From Candidatus Ribeiella danica (GTDB taxonomy: Bacteria; Chloroflexota; Chloroflexia; Chloroflexales; Roseiflexaceae): a DNA stretch of 64,000 nt. Under the pieces are notes generated by a model, which did not search any database, was not told where the DNA came from, and was given only the letters and a program-made list of their open reading frames with translations. The position numbers and the translations under genes were made by a program. The stretch covers positions 186,001 to 250,000 of the forward strand of contig JADKFS010000016.1 in assembly GCA_016717335.1 (NCBI GenBank). Reading direction: 5' to 3'. Shown here in pieces: positions 1 to 10,752 of this stretch; positions within the stretch are counted from its first letter, which is position 1, and each line of letters starts with the position of its first letter.

Positions 1-260
1 CGCCCATTCTGCCTGTCGGCCGGCTGGGCCTCCACCGGCGGACCCGCATCGGTCTCGTACACGCAAAGCGAGACGATACCATGCTTGGTGAACTTGCAGG
101 CATTGTCGAGGATGCTCAGCAGCACCTGCCGCACGCGCGCCGGGTCCGCATTGAGCACGGCCAGCCCGTGCGTATGCTCGATCGCCAGCTGGTTGCCCTG
201 ACTGTGCGCGAGTGGCAAGGCCAGCGCGGACAGGTCGCCTACCAGCGCCTGGAGAGGCCA
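1..260 (-). pseudogene. Histidine kinase fragment (HATPase N-box), open at left edge
   Basis: Read on the minus strand, this segment is one open frame with no start codon, running off the left edge. It contains the run PARVRQVLLSILDNACKFT, the N-box of a sensor histidine kinase ATPase domain, preceded by PLAHSQGNQLAIEH, which fits the first strands of that domain in hybrid kinases. The dimerisation/phosphoacceptor part should lie upstream (to the right), but the frame is lost near 260 and the neighbouring kinase-like sequence runs in the opposite direction. This is therefore a gene broken by an inversion or a misjoin. The family call is firm; whether the break is biological is not. Confidence 0.7.
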
Positions 261-265
261 CGCGC

Positions 266-430
266 GCGCAGGGCGGCACGGGGCTCGGGCTGGCGATCAG
301 CCAGCGGTTCTGCCAGCTGATGGGCGGCGACATTACCGTCACGAGCCGCCCAGGCGACGGCTCAACCTTTATCGTGCGCCTGCCTGCCGAGCTACCCGGC
401 ACCACCAGCGGCGCGGCGCCCGCCTGTTAG
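266..430 (+). pseudogene. Histidine kinase C-terminal fragment (G1/G2 boxes)
   Basis: The plus-strand frame reads GTGLGLAISQRFCQLMGGDI followed by a GSTFIVRLP-type last strand and ends at TAG 428-430. This is the G-box end of a HATPase domain, typical of hybrid kinases. There is no ATP-binding N-box or HisKA domain upstream in this orientation: the DNA just to the left encodes the N-box of a kinase on the other strand. The two pieces may be halves of one inverted gene or of two paralogues joined tail to head. Confidence 0.7.
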
Positions 431-782
431 GGTGGGGAGGCGTGGGCCGGGCGCAGTCCTATCCCTACCCGATACCCAAAGTCTGAGGCGCTGAGCGCGG
501 AAGTAGTTGGTGTGAATCCGGTGGGGACAAAACGAAACCAGGCGGGCTGCCCGACCCGCCTGGCTCGTGGAGGGGAGAAAGGTCGCCTGCCTCGCACATC
601 ACACCGCAGCTTGTAATGTGTTCGGCATCGCACAGGTATGATCGCACCGGCTGCTAAAGTCTACGTGAGCGAAAGATAAAGTCTGGATGAGAGAAGTCGG
701 CCGGCAGCATGCAGTTTTCAGTAGGCAGTCACGCTGGATCTCACAGCACTACGCCGATGGCTGCCGACTGCCGACTGCACGA
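431..782. other. No recognisable gene; short heptamer array at the right end
   Basis: No frame here resembles a known family. The last 25 bases before the transporter stop codon contain imperfect copies of the heptamer CTGCCGA, one of the 7-8 nt tandem repeats found at junctions throughout this window. Confidence 0.5.
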
Positions 783-2091
783 CTAGGCGTCGACGTACCC
801 CGCCAGCTCGACCAGGCCCGGCATCTCGCCCTCGCGAAAGCGCGCCACGCTGATGCGCCGCAGCAGGAGCAGCGACACGCCCAGCGCCGCGGCCTCGAGC
901 AGGAACACGGTCACGTAGCCGGCCGCCGGGCTGCCGGACAGCGCGATCACGCCGTCGCGCACCGCGCCGCTCAGCAGCGTGCCGAACAGCCGCGCCAGCG
1001 CGTCGGCCACTGCCCCAGGCGCCGATGAACGCGCCTACCTGCCCGGCGATCGTCATGTCGAGCATCAGCGCGAGGTTGGTGGCGGTCGAGAGGCCGCTGC
1101 CGAAGCCGAAGATCACCAGGGCGACCAGCAGCAGCGCCGTGAGCTGCAGCAGGCCGCTCAGCGCGATCAGCAGCAGCCCAGCCATCGCGACCGCCCCGCC
1201 GATCGTGGCGGCGCGCGCCTTGCCAACCCGCCGGGTCAGCGCGCCGGCCAGCAGCAGCGCAACCAGCAGCGCAATCCCCCAGATCGCGGTGTACTCGGTC
1301 GTCCGGTTGACCGGCACGGCGAACACGTCGGCGGCGAACGGCTCCAGCAGCAGATCCTGCCCCAGGATGGCGACCAGCAGCACCACCAGGTAGACGAAGA
1401 ACAGCCGCGCCTGCCGGTTCGCGCCGATCATGCGCAGCATCTGGCCGAACGACTGCCGCTCGCCGGTGCCCGCCGCCGCGCCGCGTCGCTCCAGCCCGAG
1501 CAGCCCGAGCAGCCCCAGCGCCAGCGCCGTGCCGCTGGTGACATAGAAGACGCGGTAGAGCGCCTCGACGCTGTAGGGCCGCAGCGCGCGGCCGGCCAGG
1601 ATGGCCGTGACGATCACGCTCACGATCAGCATGAACCACATCACGCCGACCGTCCTGGCGCGGTGCTCCTCGCCGGCCATGTCGGTCGCCAGCGAGAGGT
1701 ACGAGACCGTGGCGAAGTTGAAGCCCATGCCCCACGCGCCGAACGCCACCAGCGCCACCAGCAGGCCCCGGAGCGACGGCCCCGCGCCGCCCGCGGCCAG
1801 CATGAACGCGGCCGTCGGCGCCAGCGCCGCGCCCCCGGCGCACAGCAGCAGCCCCAGCGCGATGTAGGGCGTGCGCCGGTAGCCGAGCAGCGGGTGCCGG
1901 TCGGAGTACGCGCCGATCCAGACCTGGATCGGCGAGAACAGGTACGGCAGCGAGACCAGCACGGCCACCAGCGTCGCCGCCAGCCCCAGCTCGCTGATCA
2001 TGATCCGGTTCAGCGTGCTGTTGATCGGCACCAGCGTGATCGCCACGGCGACGTGGATCAGCCCGAGACGCAGGATCTTTGTGAGCGGCAT
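783..2091 (-). CDS. pucC: PucC/BCD-family MFS transporter, one frameshift
   Basis: This is a twelve-helix MFS protein of the bacteriochlorophyll-delivery (PucC/LhaA) family, about 435 residues. The N-terminus (LRLGLIHVAVAITLVPINSTLNR, shown here in parts: LRLGLIHVAV then STLNRIMISELG) and the DRHPLLGYRRTPY loop after helix 2 are typical of PucC. Known members sit in the inner membrane and help assemble light-harvesting complexes or deliver chlorophyll. The start is placed at ATG 2089-2091 (MPLTK), because the frame upstream merely translates the GTGACAAG octamer array as a repeating SPCHLVTL peptide. The frame changes near 1011-1020: the last 75 residues (ADALARLFGTLLSGAVRDGV onward) are in another frame, probably a one-base indel. 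Its presence suggests a phototroph. Confidence 0.8.
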
Positions 2092-2107
2092 TGCCGAGTA
2101 ACCTCCC

Positions 2108-2220
2108 GACAAGGTGACAAGGTGACAAGATGACAAGGTGACAAGGTGACAAGGTGACAAGGTGACAAGGTGACAAGGTGACAAGGTGACAAGGTGACAA
2201 GGTGACAAGGTGACAAGGTG
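2108..2220. repeat. Octamer tandem array (GTGACAAG)n
   Basis: About 14 head-to-tail copies of the 8-base unit GTGACAAG with one G-to-A variant lie directly upstream of the pucC-like start. Because 8 is not a multiple of 3, on the minus strand each frame reads the same repeating peptide SPCHLVTL without stops. Shorter arrays of the same or a one-base-different unit recur at about 10753, 50697, 51993 and 61677. Confidence 0.95.
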
Positions 2221-2249
2221 TCGCCGGATACTCGGTCACCCTCTCACCT

Positions 2250-2289
2250 CCAGCCCCAAGCCCCAAGTCCCAAGCCCCTAGCCCCTAGC
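2250..2289. repeat. Heptamer array (CCCAAGC/CCCTAGC)n
   Basis: Imperfect 7-base units (CCCAAGC, CCCAAGT, CCCTAGC) fill the space between the octamer array and the stop codon of the M16 peptidase gene. The same family recurs at 48537-48620 and 50637-50690. Confidence 0.85.
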
Positions 2290-5209
2290 CTACAGAACCT
2301 TCGACACATCGAACCAGCCGCCCTTCTCCGCATTGGCCGCCTCGATCGCCGTCTGCAGGCCGAGCACCACCACCAGCCCGCGGTCGGCCACCTGGTCGAT
2401 CGCGTCGGCGAAGGCGCGGAAGTCGGCCGGGCGGGTCGCCAGGATCTCCTCGCGGATGCGCTGGCGGATCTCGTCGGTGTCGCCGACCAGGTAGCGCAGC
2501 ATCGAGGTGTAGCCTTTGGCGTCCGGCAGCTGGTAGGCGTCGACGTCGCCGATCGTGCCGATGATGCTGCGCGTCAGCTCCAGCTCGCTCAGCTCCAGAT
2601 CGCGCAGGAACCGGCTGGTCTGGTCGTACACGTCGAGCGTCGCCAGCAGGTTCGGGTCGCGGTAGGACACGAACGAGAGCCCGCCCGAGCGCTGGTCGAA
2701 GATGCAGAAGCCGCCGTAGGCCCGCCCTGCACGCGCACCTTCTCCCACAGCCAGGTGGTGCGCAGGTACCTGGCGATCACCGACGCCGCGCCGGTGGCCT
2801 TGTAGCCCAGCTTGTACAGGTCGGCGCCCTTGCCGACGTAGTTGACCTGCGCCGGGATGGTCAGCCCCTCGAAGCGCGGGCCCTGCGCCGAGACCCAGCG
2901 CTCGGCCACGGCCGCGCCGGCCGGCAGCGCGCCCAGAAACGCGCCCAGCCGCGGCGCGAACTGCGCCCACGTCGTCGAGTCGGTCGTCACGTTGCAGAGC
3001 ATCGCGCCGCGGCGCACCAGCGTCTGGCGGATCTGCTCGAGCGTAGCCAGCACCGCCGGCCAATCGGTGTCGATCAGCTGGGCCAGCTTGCGCACGAAGA
3101 ACAGGTAGCTGACGCCGCCGATCTGCTCGGTGGCCCAGTCGGCCTCGTTGAAGTTGGCCCGCAGCCGCGTGTTGACGACCGAGTGGCCGCCCGGCACCAG
3201 CCGGGCCTCCTGCGCGGCCTTCTCCTCCAGCACGATCTGGCGGAAGCGCTCCTGGTTGTCGAGCCGCGCGCCGAGCAGCACGTCGCGCACGATCGCCAGC
3301 AGCTCCTCGGCCTTGTCGGGCGTCGCCTTGCCGCGCAGGAACATCCAGGCCGCGCTCTGCGACGAGCCGCGCACCACCGAGGTGAAGGTCTGGTGCCACA
3401 GCCCGCCGGTCGACCGGCCGATCCGCTGCGAGAGCTGCACGAAGTCCAGATCGCCCGCGCCCATCTCGAGCAGCGCGCGCCCGAACAGCGTCACGTACGG
3501 CAGCAGGTCGGCCGGCAGCTGGTGCAGGTCCAGGCCGACGTCGAGGTAGATGATCCGGTTGGTGAACAGATCGTGGTACAGCACCCGCGCGCCCTGCTGG
3601 TCGGAGACGGCCAGCGGGATCAGCTTGTTCTCGCGCTCGAGGTCGGCCAGCGTCAGGCTCGGGATGGTCGCCAGCGCCTCGGGGCTGTCGGCCGCCTCCT
3701 GCAGCTGGCGGAGCGTGCGGGTGTTCTCGATCACCGTCTCGACCGCGGCCGGGCCCATCGCGGCGCGGACCTGCTGCAAGCCGCGCGCGCTCGGCGTCGG
3801 CCTCGCGCGCGGCCAGATCGGGGTCCGGCTCGAGCACGACAGTGGTGCGGTGCGGGTTGGTCAGCAGGTAGCGGCCGATCAGCGCCTCGAAGTAGCGCTC
3901 GCCGCCGGCCACGCGCGCCTTGACCGCCGCCAGCGGCGCCCTCGAACGCCAGCGCGGTGATCGGGTCGCCGTCGTACAGCCAGCGGTTGAGCGCGCCCAG
4001 CATCAGCGCGATCCCGCGCGGGAACGAGCCGGTGTTGTTCTCGCGCAGGTTGAACTCGATCGTGTTCAGCGCGGCCTCGACCGTCAGCGCGTCGATCCCC
4101 TCCTGGGCCAGCCGGGTCAGCGCGCTGAGCACCAGCGCCTCGACCGCGTCGGCGTTGGCCGGGTCGATGCCCTTCAGGCCGGTCGAGAACATCATCTGGC
4201 GCAGTGAGTCGACTAGGCCGGCGCCGACCACGTCCTCGCCCAGGCCCGAGTCGATCAGCGCCTTGCGCAGCGGCGCGGCCGACGTGCCCAGCAGGACGTA
4301 CGACAGGATGCCCAGCCCGAGGTCGGTCTCGATATCGGGCACCTCGTCGAGCATCCAGTTGACCGTGACGAGGCCCTTCCGGGCCTCGTCGTCGTTCTGC
4401 CCGGCGGCGTAGGCGCGCACCAGCCGGCGCGGCTCGGCGAAGCGCGGCTGCAGGTGGACTGACGAGTCGACCGCGAGCCGGTCGAACTCGCGCAGGTACG
4501 CGTCGAGCAGGGCCAGCCGCTGGGTGGGGTCGTCGTCGCCGTAGAAGAAGATCCGGGCGTTGGACGGGTGGTACAGGGTCGTGTGGAACGCCTTGAACTG
4601 CTCGTAGGTCAGGTCGGGGATATGCCGCGGGTCGCCGCCCGAGTCGACCCCGTAGGTGCTGTCGGGGTAGAGCGACTGCTGCGAGTAGCGGCCGAGCACG
4701 CTGTCGGGCGAGGAGTAGACGCCCTTCATCTCGTTGAAGACCACGCCCTTGTAGGTCAGCGGCGCGTCGGGCGAGTCGAGCTCGTAGTGCCAGCCCTCCT
4801 GCTGGAGCACGTGCGGCGTGATCCGCGGGTAGAACACCGCGTCGAGGTACACGTCGATCAGGTTGTAGAAATCCTGCGCGTTGGTGCTGGCGACCGGGTA
4901 GCAGGTCTTGTCGGGGAAGGTGAAGGCGTTGACGAACGTCTGCAGCGAGCCCTTGATCAGCTCGACGAACGGCTCCTTGATCGGGTACTTGCGCGACCCG
5001 CACAGCACCGCGTGCTCGAGGATGTGCGCCACGCCGGTCGAGTCGGACGGCGGCGTGCGAAAGGTGATGCCGAAGACCTTGTTCTCGTCGTCGTTCTCGA
5101 GCGAGAGCAGCTCGGCGCCGGTCTTGACGTGCCGAAAGATCCGCGCCCGGGTGTTCAGCTCGGGGATGGCCTGCTCGCGGATCAGCTCAAAGCCGTGGGT
5201 GATCGTCAT
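2290..5209 (-). CDS. M16C metallopeptidase, PreP/presequence-protease-like; frameshifted
   Basis: The restored product is about 970 residues, the usual length of PreP/Cym1-type M16C peptidases: two M16 catalytic-fold halves with an M16C-associated linker. The N-terminal half has the inverted zinc motif HxxEH in GVAHILEHAVLCGSRKY (H and H ligands, E base) and the downstream NEMKGVYSSPDS segment typical of the family. The C-terminal half includes SYRDPNLLATLDVYDQ and ends GWFDVSKVL. The frame shifts near 3945, 3783 and 2730, each compatible with a one-base indel, so the gene appears as three open frames. The start MTITHGFELI at 5209 matches the family N-terminus. Known members degrade short unstructured peptides in the cytosol or organelles. 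It is a single gene, not several. Confidence 0.85.
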
Positions 5210-5470
5210 CGGGATCTCTTTCTGTTCCTACAGCGCCGCGCAGCACGGCCGGGCGCCGCACGATCGGCGCGCGAGTCGTTCTGCTCCGCGCTCTACAGGC
5301 TTGCAGCGCGAGCCGGAGATCGCAGCCGCGGCCACCGTTCGATACCTACGTCGTACGCCCTATCCACGGATGTAGTGCAGGGATGCTGTCGGCACTATTG
5401 TACCAGATACGACCTGCTCGTGGCCACGTGTGGCGGGCCACCGATGGCTCGCGACTATGCGCTCGGCGGT
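5210..5470. other. Intergenic, nothing recognised
   Basis: This stretch separates the M16 peptidase start from the stop of the symporter gene. No coding frame, hairpin with a T tract, or tandem array was recognised. Confidence 0.5.
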
Positions 5471-6936
5471 CTAGCGATCCGCTCCCTCGCGCCGGCGCCG
5501 CCGCTCCAGCAGCAGCCGCACGCGCTGGTGCCGCTCGCGCGTGAGCGGGTAGCGCCAGGCCACCAGCGCCGCGCCGACCAGCAGCAGCGCCCCGACCGGC
5601 CCAGTCCCAGATCCGGATGGCCTGCAGCGCGCTCGCGGCCTGGGCGAAGCTGGTGGCGCCCGCGGGCGGGGGCCGGTAGCCCGACCAGCCCAGCGCCTGC
5701 AGCGCCAGAAAGATCGCCAGCGCGCCGGTGATCTTGCGGATGAAGTTCTTGGCGCCGTAGTACATGCCCTCGTGGCGCCGGCGCGTCCGCAGCTCGTCCC
5801 ACTCGATCACGTCGGGAAAGATCGCGTCGGGCAGCACGTGCGCGGTCGAAACCCCGATGCCGGCCAGCACCGCCAGCCACAGCACCAGCGAGACCTGGCC
5901 CTGGCCGATCAGCAGAATGACGCACTGCACCACCGCCCAGAAGCTCATCCGCCGATGTACGCGGCGCGCTTGCCCAAGCGCTGGGCCGCCCAGGTCCACA
6001 GCGGCAGCGCGATCACCGCGACGACGAACATGGGCCCGAGCACGGCCGACTCGATCGCCAGCTTGACGCCCAGCAAGTCGACCTGGTAGACCAGATCGCC
6101 GCCGGCGACCCAGTAGACCAGGAAGAACGGCAGCATAGGCGCCACCAGGTCGAAGGTGATCCAGTTGAGCATGTTCAGCAGCGTGGCGAAGCGGAACGGC
6201 ACGTTGGCCCAGAGCGTGCGCACGGTGTGTCGCAGGCTGACCGGCTCGGCCACCGGCGTGCGCTCGTCGGTCCGCTCGCGGATGCCGAAGAATATCACCA
6301 GGAACGGCAGCGCCGCCGGGCTAGCCGAATAGCGCCGCGGTGGCCAGGTAGCCCTGCTGGGCCGAGAAGCCGGCCCGCTGCATCCGTCGACGATCATCGG
6401 CGCGGCCACCGCCGTCGCCAGCGAGGCCAGCAGGTTGAAGAACATGCGGTAGCCGGTCAGCGCGGTGCGCTCGTCGTAGTCCGGCGCGATCTCGGGCGTG
6501 AGCGAGAGGTACGGCACGATCACCAGCGTCTGGATCGTGTCGCTGATCATAAACGCCAGCGTGACGTGGATCATCAGCGCGATCTGGCTCTGCCAGGGCG
6601 GCGCCCACCAGAGCAGTAGGAAGCACAGCGCGTAGGGGATGGCGAACAGCAGCAGGAACGGCCGGCGCCGCCCCCAGCGCGTGCGCACGTTGTCGCTGAG
6701 CGTCCCGACCAGCGGGTCGTTGACGGCATCCCAGATCACGCCGATCAGCGCCGCGACCGAGGCCAGGCGCGGGTCGAGCCCGACGACGTCGGTGAGGAAG
6801 ATCGCGTAGAAGATCTGGCGCAGCGTGTTGCAGCTCGCCATGCTGAGTCGCCCGAGCCGTACGCCAGCTTGGCGCCGAACGACAGCCGCGCCGGCGCGCC
6901 CCGCGCGATCGGCGGGATCAGTGTCTCCTCGCGCAT
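5471..6936 (-). CDS. GPH-family (MelB-like) sugar:cation symporter, frameshifted
   Basis: A polytopic MFS-related protein of about 485 residues of the glycoside-pentoside-hexuronide:cation symporter family. Diagnostic stretches are KLAYGSGD near the N-terminus, the DPLVGTLSDNVRTRWGRRRP loop after helix 2, PYLSLTPEIAPDYDERTALT with its conserved acidic and arginine residues, and FPDVIEWDELRTRRRHEGMYY in the second half. It probably moves a sugar or sugar conjugate across the inner membrane; the substrate cannot be read. The start is ATG 6934-6936 (MREETLIPP). The frame changes near 6830, 6385, 6325, 5950 and 5600, and the true stop is TAG at 5471-5473. No sugar catabolic gene is adjacent. Confidence 0.75.
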
Positions 6937-7008
6937 ACGGGCTCCTTTGCGATACTCTTCGAAGAAGCACGCCCCGCTGTACTAGCCCCGATACGCTTCA
7001 ACTAACCA

Positions 7009-7083
7009 CGAAGGCGCGAAGACTCGAAGGTTTGGAAGGTCTTAACCTGGCCTTCGTACCTTTGTGTCTTCGTGGTTATGTCG
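7009..7083. repeat. Long imperfect hairpin, CGAAGGCGCGAAGA repeat family
   Basis: The arm AACCACGAAGGCGCGAAGA starting near 7009 pairs with TGTCTTCGTGGTT near 7064-7077, giving a long imperfect inverted repeat around a central GAAGGTTTGGAAGG / CCTTCGTACC region. A related arm (ACCACGAAGGCGCGAAGACG) occurs at 46004-46025 near other CAAAG-rich repeats. It sits between a symporter start and a decarboxylase stop. It may act as a bidirectional terminator, but there is no clean T tract. Confidence 0.7.
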
Positions 7084-7086
7084 GGG

Positions 7087-8537
7087 CTAACCCTGCGGGC
7101 GGGTGAACGACTCGACCAGATCGAGCACGACCTCGCGGATGTCGCCGCGGTTGGGCAGCGAAGCCCATCATGCCGTACATAGCGGCGGTGCGGCTCGGAA
7201 GGCGCGCGCCGGGGCCGCCCGCACGCGTCGTCAGGAGCCGCATCAGCGGCGCCGGCAGCACCCGCGCAGCCGCCCGCGCCAGCCCGACCGTCAGCGCCAC
7301 GCGCGTGCGCCGCAGGCTGGGCCGGCGCGCCGCAGCGACGGCCGCGGCCAGGTCGCGCAGAAAGGCATCCGCCACCTTGGCGTGGGCCGCGTTGACGGTC
7401 ATGTGCAGGCACGGCGGGAACTGCTGGCGGTCCAGGTGCCAGCCGCGCAGCGTCGAAACCGTCGCCGACCTCGTAGATGTCCAGCGTGTCGGAGCCGATC
7501 GCGAACACGCTCATGTCCGGGTCGCTCAGCACGCGCACGCCCGCGATCTCGCCGATCCCCTGCTTGAGCCGGACGGTGGTGCGCATCACCTCGTCGGCGA
7601 TCGCCAGGTAGCCCGACTCGCCGAGGTGCTGCATGACTGCCCAGGCGGCCGCGATCGCGCCGCCCGGGCGGGTGCCGGTCATCGTCGGCGGGGCGTAGAT
7701 CCCGCCCGGCCAGTCGGTCTGGGCGAACAGCTGGTGGCGATGCAGGCTCGCGGCTGCGGCAGAGGATGACCGACGCGCCCTTGGCCGCGTAGCCGTACTT
7801 GTGCAGATCGGCGGAGATCGACGTGACGCCCGGCACGCCGAAGTCGAACTCGGGCGCCGGGTAGCCCAGCCGGCGGACGAACGGCGGCATCATGCCGCCG
7901 ACGCAGGCATCCACGTGCAGCAGCAGGTCGCGCCGCCGCGCCACGCGCGCCAGGTCGGCGATCGGGTCGACCACGCCGTGCAGGTAGGACGGCGCCGAGC
8001 CGACCAGCAGCACGGTGTTCTTCGTGATCGCCGCCTCGACCGCCGCCACGTCCGCGCGGAAGTCCTTCCGCACGGGGACGCGGACCGGCCGGACGCCGAA
8101 GTAGTGCGCGGCCTTGTCGAAGGCCGGGTGGGCGGTCAGCGGCAGGATCATCTCCGGCTCGCGGACGGCGGGGCCGGCGAGCGCGGCCCCACTCGCGCGC
8201 GGTCAGCACCGTCAGCAGGATGCTCTCGGTGCCGCCCGAGGTCATGTTGCCGGCCACCTCGGCGTCGCCGCCGAGCAGGCCGGCGGTCATCGCCACCACG
8301 TCGGTCTCGAAGCCGCGCAGGCTGGGGAAGGCGGTCGGGTTCAGGCCGTTCTCCGAGAAGAACAGCGCGTAGGCATCGCCCGACCAGGCCGGCGATCTGG
8401 TCGCCCGGGTAGAAGACCAGGCTCCAGGCCCGCCCGGCCTGCCACTTGACATCGTCGCTCCTGCGTGCGCGCATCGCATCGAGCACGCGCTCGCGCGGCC
8501 GGCCGCCCGCCGGGAGGCGCGGCATGCTATCGCTCAT
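7087..8537 (-). CDS. PLP-dependent decarboxylase/aldolase, sphingosine-1-phosphate-lyase-like; frameshifted
   Basis: A fold-type I PLP enzyme of about 480 residues. MTSGGTESILLTVLTARE is the cofactor-phosphate loop, HVDACVGG carries the PLP-nitrogen aspartate, and DLHKYGYAAKGAS holds the Schiff-base lysine. The DLHKYGYAAKG and TRPGGAIAAAW motifs are closer to sphingosine-1-phosphate lyase than to glutamate or tyrosine decarboxylase. Known relatives cleave phosphorylated long-chain bases to an aldehyde and phosphoethanolamine; bacterial substrates are often unknown. The start MSDSMPRLP is at 8537 (an alternative in-frame ATG lies at 8552). The frame changes about five times (near 8385, 8190, 7740, 7445 and 7160); the restored C-terminus ends LVESFTRPQG with TAG at 7087-7089. 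Confidence 0.7.
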
Positions 8538-8576
8538 ACGGATCTGCTCCACTCAGGGCCACCGCGCGAGCGCACC

Positions 8577-8952
8577 TCAGCTCGCCGGCAGCCGGCTGCC
8601 CACGTTGGCCACCAGCGCCTCGACCGCCGAGCGCGGCCGGACCATGACCGTGAGATCGCGGATCTGGCCGTCGTCGTCGAAGCGCAGCAGGTCGATCCCC
8701 TCGACCTGGCGCGTGCCGATGTGCGTGCGGAACACCAGCCCGAGCGCGCCGTCGGCCGCCTCGAGCTGGTCGGTGTAGTGGAAATCCTCGAAGACCTCGG
8801 CCAGAATGCCCAGCAGCAGCGCGATCGCCGGCCGCCCCCTCGAACGGCTTGTAGCTGACCGGGCTGTGCAGCACGGCGTCGGGCGCGAAGGCGGCCACCA
8901 TCGCCGCCAGGTCGTGCGCCTCGACCGCCCGTCGAAACGAGAGCCTGTCCAT
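8577..8952 (-). CDS. SnoaL/NTF2-like protein, one frameshift
   Basis: About 125 residues of the NTF2-like cone fold: MDRLSFRRAVEAHDLAAMVAAFAPDAVLHSP, broken here as RRAVEAHDLAAMVAAF plus PDAVLHSPVSYKPFEG, is the usual helix-turn-helix-strand start of SnoaL/ester-cyclase-like proteins. The second half (LRFDDDGQIRDLTVMVRP) is in another frame after a shift near 8835 and ends LPAS with TGA at 8577-8579. Such proteins may be isomerases, hydrolases or accessory domains; no catalytic assignment is possible. It is 39 bases from the PLP-enzyme start on the same strand and may be co-transcribed with it. Confidence 0.65.
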
Positions 8953-9045
8953 CCATGCCTCCTGCTACAGATCTACCACGCGCGCCAGTCTAGCACAGGA
9001 TGGCCTGCGGCGCGACTTTTCTTCTGGGGCGCTGCGCGCCTTGCT

Positions 9046-9235
9046 CCGGGGCGCTGCGCCCCCGGCCCCCCGCCTAATCCGCCCGTGCCAGGCGCTGGCT
9101 GCGCAGGCACAACGCCTGATCTTTTCTCCGGGGCGCTGCGCCCCCGGCCCCCCCGCCTAATCCGCCCGTGCCAGGCGCTGGCTGCGCAGGCACAACGCCT
9201 GATCTTTTCTCCGGGGCGCTGCGCCCCGGCCCCGC
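9046..9235. repeat. 82-bp direct repeat, two copies plus a third partial
   Basis: The unit begins CCGGGGCGCTGCGCCCC and includes CGCCTAATCCGCCCGTGCC and GGCTGCGCAGGCACAACGCC. Copies start at about 9046, 9128 and 9211 (the last truncated), a period of about 82-83 bases. Each unit contains internal inverted repeats (GGGGCGC/GCGCCCC). No protein family was recognised in the frames across it. Confidence 0.9.
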
Positions 9236-9452
9236 CCGGGGAACCCGCGCCAGTTCCCCAGGCCCCTCCGGCAAATAGTCTCGAACCAGATGCAAGCATC
9301 GTGGCACATGCCTATCAACATTCCTGAGGTGGCGGGTTGCAACCCGGCGCGCGTGGATTCAGCCAGGCATGCACGCCAAGCATCGCACCAGAGACGGCAT
9401 TCTTTTTGGGGTCCAGGGGCGCAGCCCCGAGCGAAACGCGCCCCAGGCGCTA

Positions 9453-9461
9453 TGGTATACT
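9453..9461 (+). promoter_or_regulatory. Extended -10 promoter for the Eis-like gene
   Basis: TGG directly before TATACT (9456-9461) matches an extended -10 element. Transcription would start near 9468, about 26 bases before the ATG at 9494. No good -35 hexamer is visible. Confidence 0.45.
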
Positions 9462-9493
9462 CTGCCCGCACAAAGAGCATGAAAGGATCCCCT

Positions 9494-10748
9494 ATGAGCC
9501 AGATACGCCAGCTCGCGGCCGAGGCCGACTTCGACGCGTTCGCCCGGATCGGCGCGAACGCCTACCCCGGCACGCGGGTCGTCTCCGAGGAGGACCGCCA
9601 GCGCCTCAAGCAGCGCCTGTTCGCGCGCGCCGACGACCCGCTGGTCGCCTTCTACGGGCTGTTCGAGGGCGAGCAGCTGCGCGGCGCGATGCGCCTGCAC
9701 GACTTCACGATCAACGTGCGCGGCGTCAAGATCCCGGCCGGCGGCGTGGGCTTCGTGGCGGTCGACCTGCTGCACAAGAAGGAGGGCGTGGCGAAGGAGC
9801 TGGTGCAGTTCTTCCTGCGCCGCTGCCGCGAGCGCGGCCAGCACCTGGCGCTGCTCTACCCCCTTCCGCCCCGACTTCTACAGGAAGATGGGCTTCGGCT
9901 ACGGCGCCAAGATGAGCCAGTACCGCGTCCGGCCGGCCGATCTGCCGGGCGGCGGGGCGCGGCGGCAGGTGCAGATGCTGAGCGCCGCCGACAAGCAGCT
10001 GGTCAGCGAGTGCTACGCCCGCCTCGCCGCCGCGCGACACGGCCTGATCGACAAGTCGCCGTTGGAGCTCGACAGCCTGTTCGCCCCGCCCGAGAACCGC
10101 GTCGTCGGCTACCAGAGCGGCGACGCGCTGGCCGGCTACATGGTGTTCAGCTTCGTGCCCGGCGGCCAGGACACCTTCCTGATCAACGACATCCTGGTCA
10201 AGGAGCTGGTCTACGAGAGCCCCACGGCGCTGGCGGGCATCCTGGCGTTCCTGCGCTCCCAGGCCGACCAGATCCGCCAGGTCGTCTTCAACCTGCAGGA
10301 CGACGACTTTCACCACCTGCTGCACGACCCGCGCGACGGCTCGGACTACTTCATGGCCAGCCTGTACCAGCAGACCAACCGCCAGGGCCTCGGGATCATG
10401 TACCGCGTGGTCGACACGCGCGCGCTGCTCGCCGACCTGTCCGCTGTCAGCTTCGGCGAGCAGGACTGCCGGCTCAGGATCACCGTGCGCGACAGCTTCC
10501 TGCCCGCCAACCACGGCGACCTGCTGGTCCGCTTCGCGGGCGGGCGGCCCGCGCCGCACGACGGCGGCGAGCCCGAGGTCGCGATCCAGCTCGACGTGGC
10601 CGATCTGTCGGCGCTGCTGATGGGCGTGGTCGGATTCAGGTCGCTGCACCGCTACGGCGTGGCCACGATCTCGGAGGAGGCCGAAGTCGGGCGGGTCGAC
10701 CGGCTGTTCCGCGCCGACGAGCCGCCGGTGTGCATGACCTGGTTCTAG
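9494..10748 (+). CDS. GNAT acetyltransferase of the Eis family, one frameshift
   Basis: About 418 residues, the standard length of Eis-type proteins: an N-terminal GNAT domain, a second degenerate GNAT domain and a C-terminal sterol-carrier-like domain. The GNAT core shows GVGFVAVDLLHKKEGVAKEL, the acetyl-CoA pyrophosphate-binding region. ATG 9494 follows AAAGGATCC and precedes MSQIRQLAAEADFDAF. A run of five C near 9865 shifts the frame; removing one C gives LLYPFRPDFYRKMGFGYG and continues to TAG at 10746-10748. Eis relatives acetylate amines such as aminoglycosides or lysine side chains; the substrate here is unknown. Confidence 0.8.
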
Positions 10749-10752
10749 CCAG

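Noticed and set aside
979..2133. Long plus-strand open frame across the transporter gene
   Set aside because: Q/R/H-rich shadow of the GC-rich PucC-like gene on the other strand; no family-like pattern.
2108..2220. CRISPR-like array
   Set aside because: Units are 8-base head-to-tail copies with no spacers; the other arrays are likewise simple tandem repeats.
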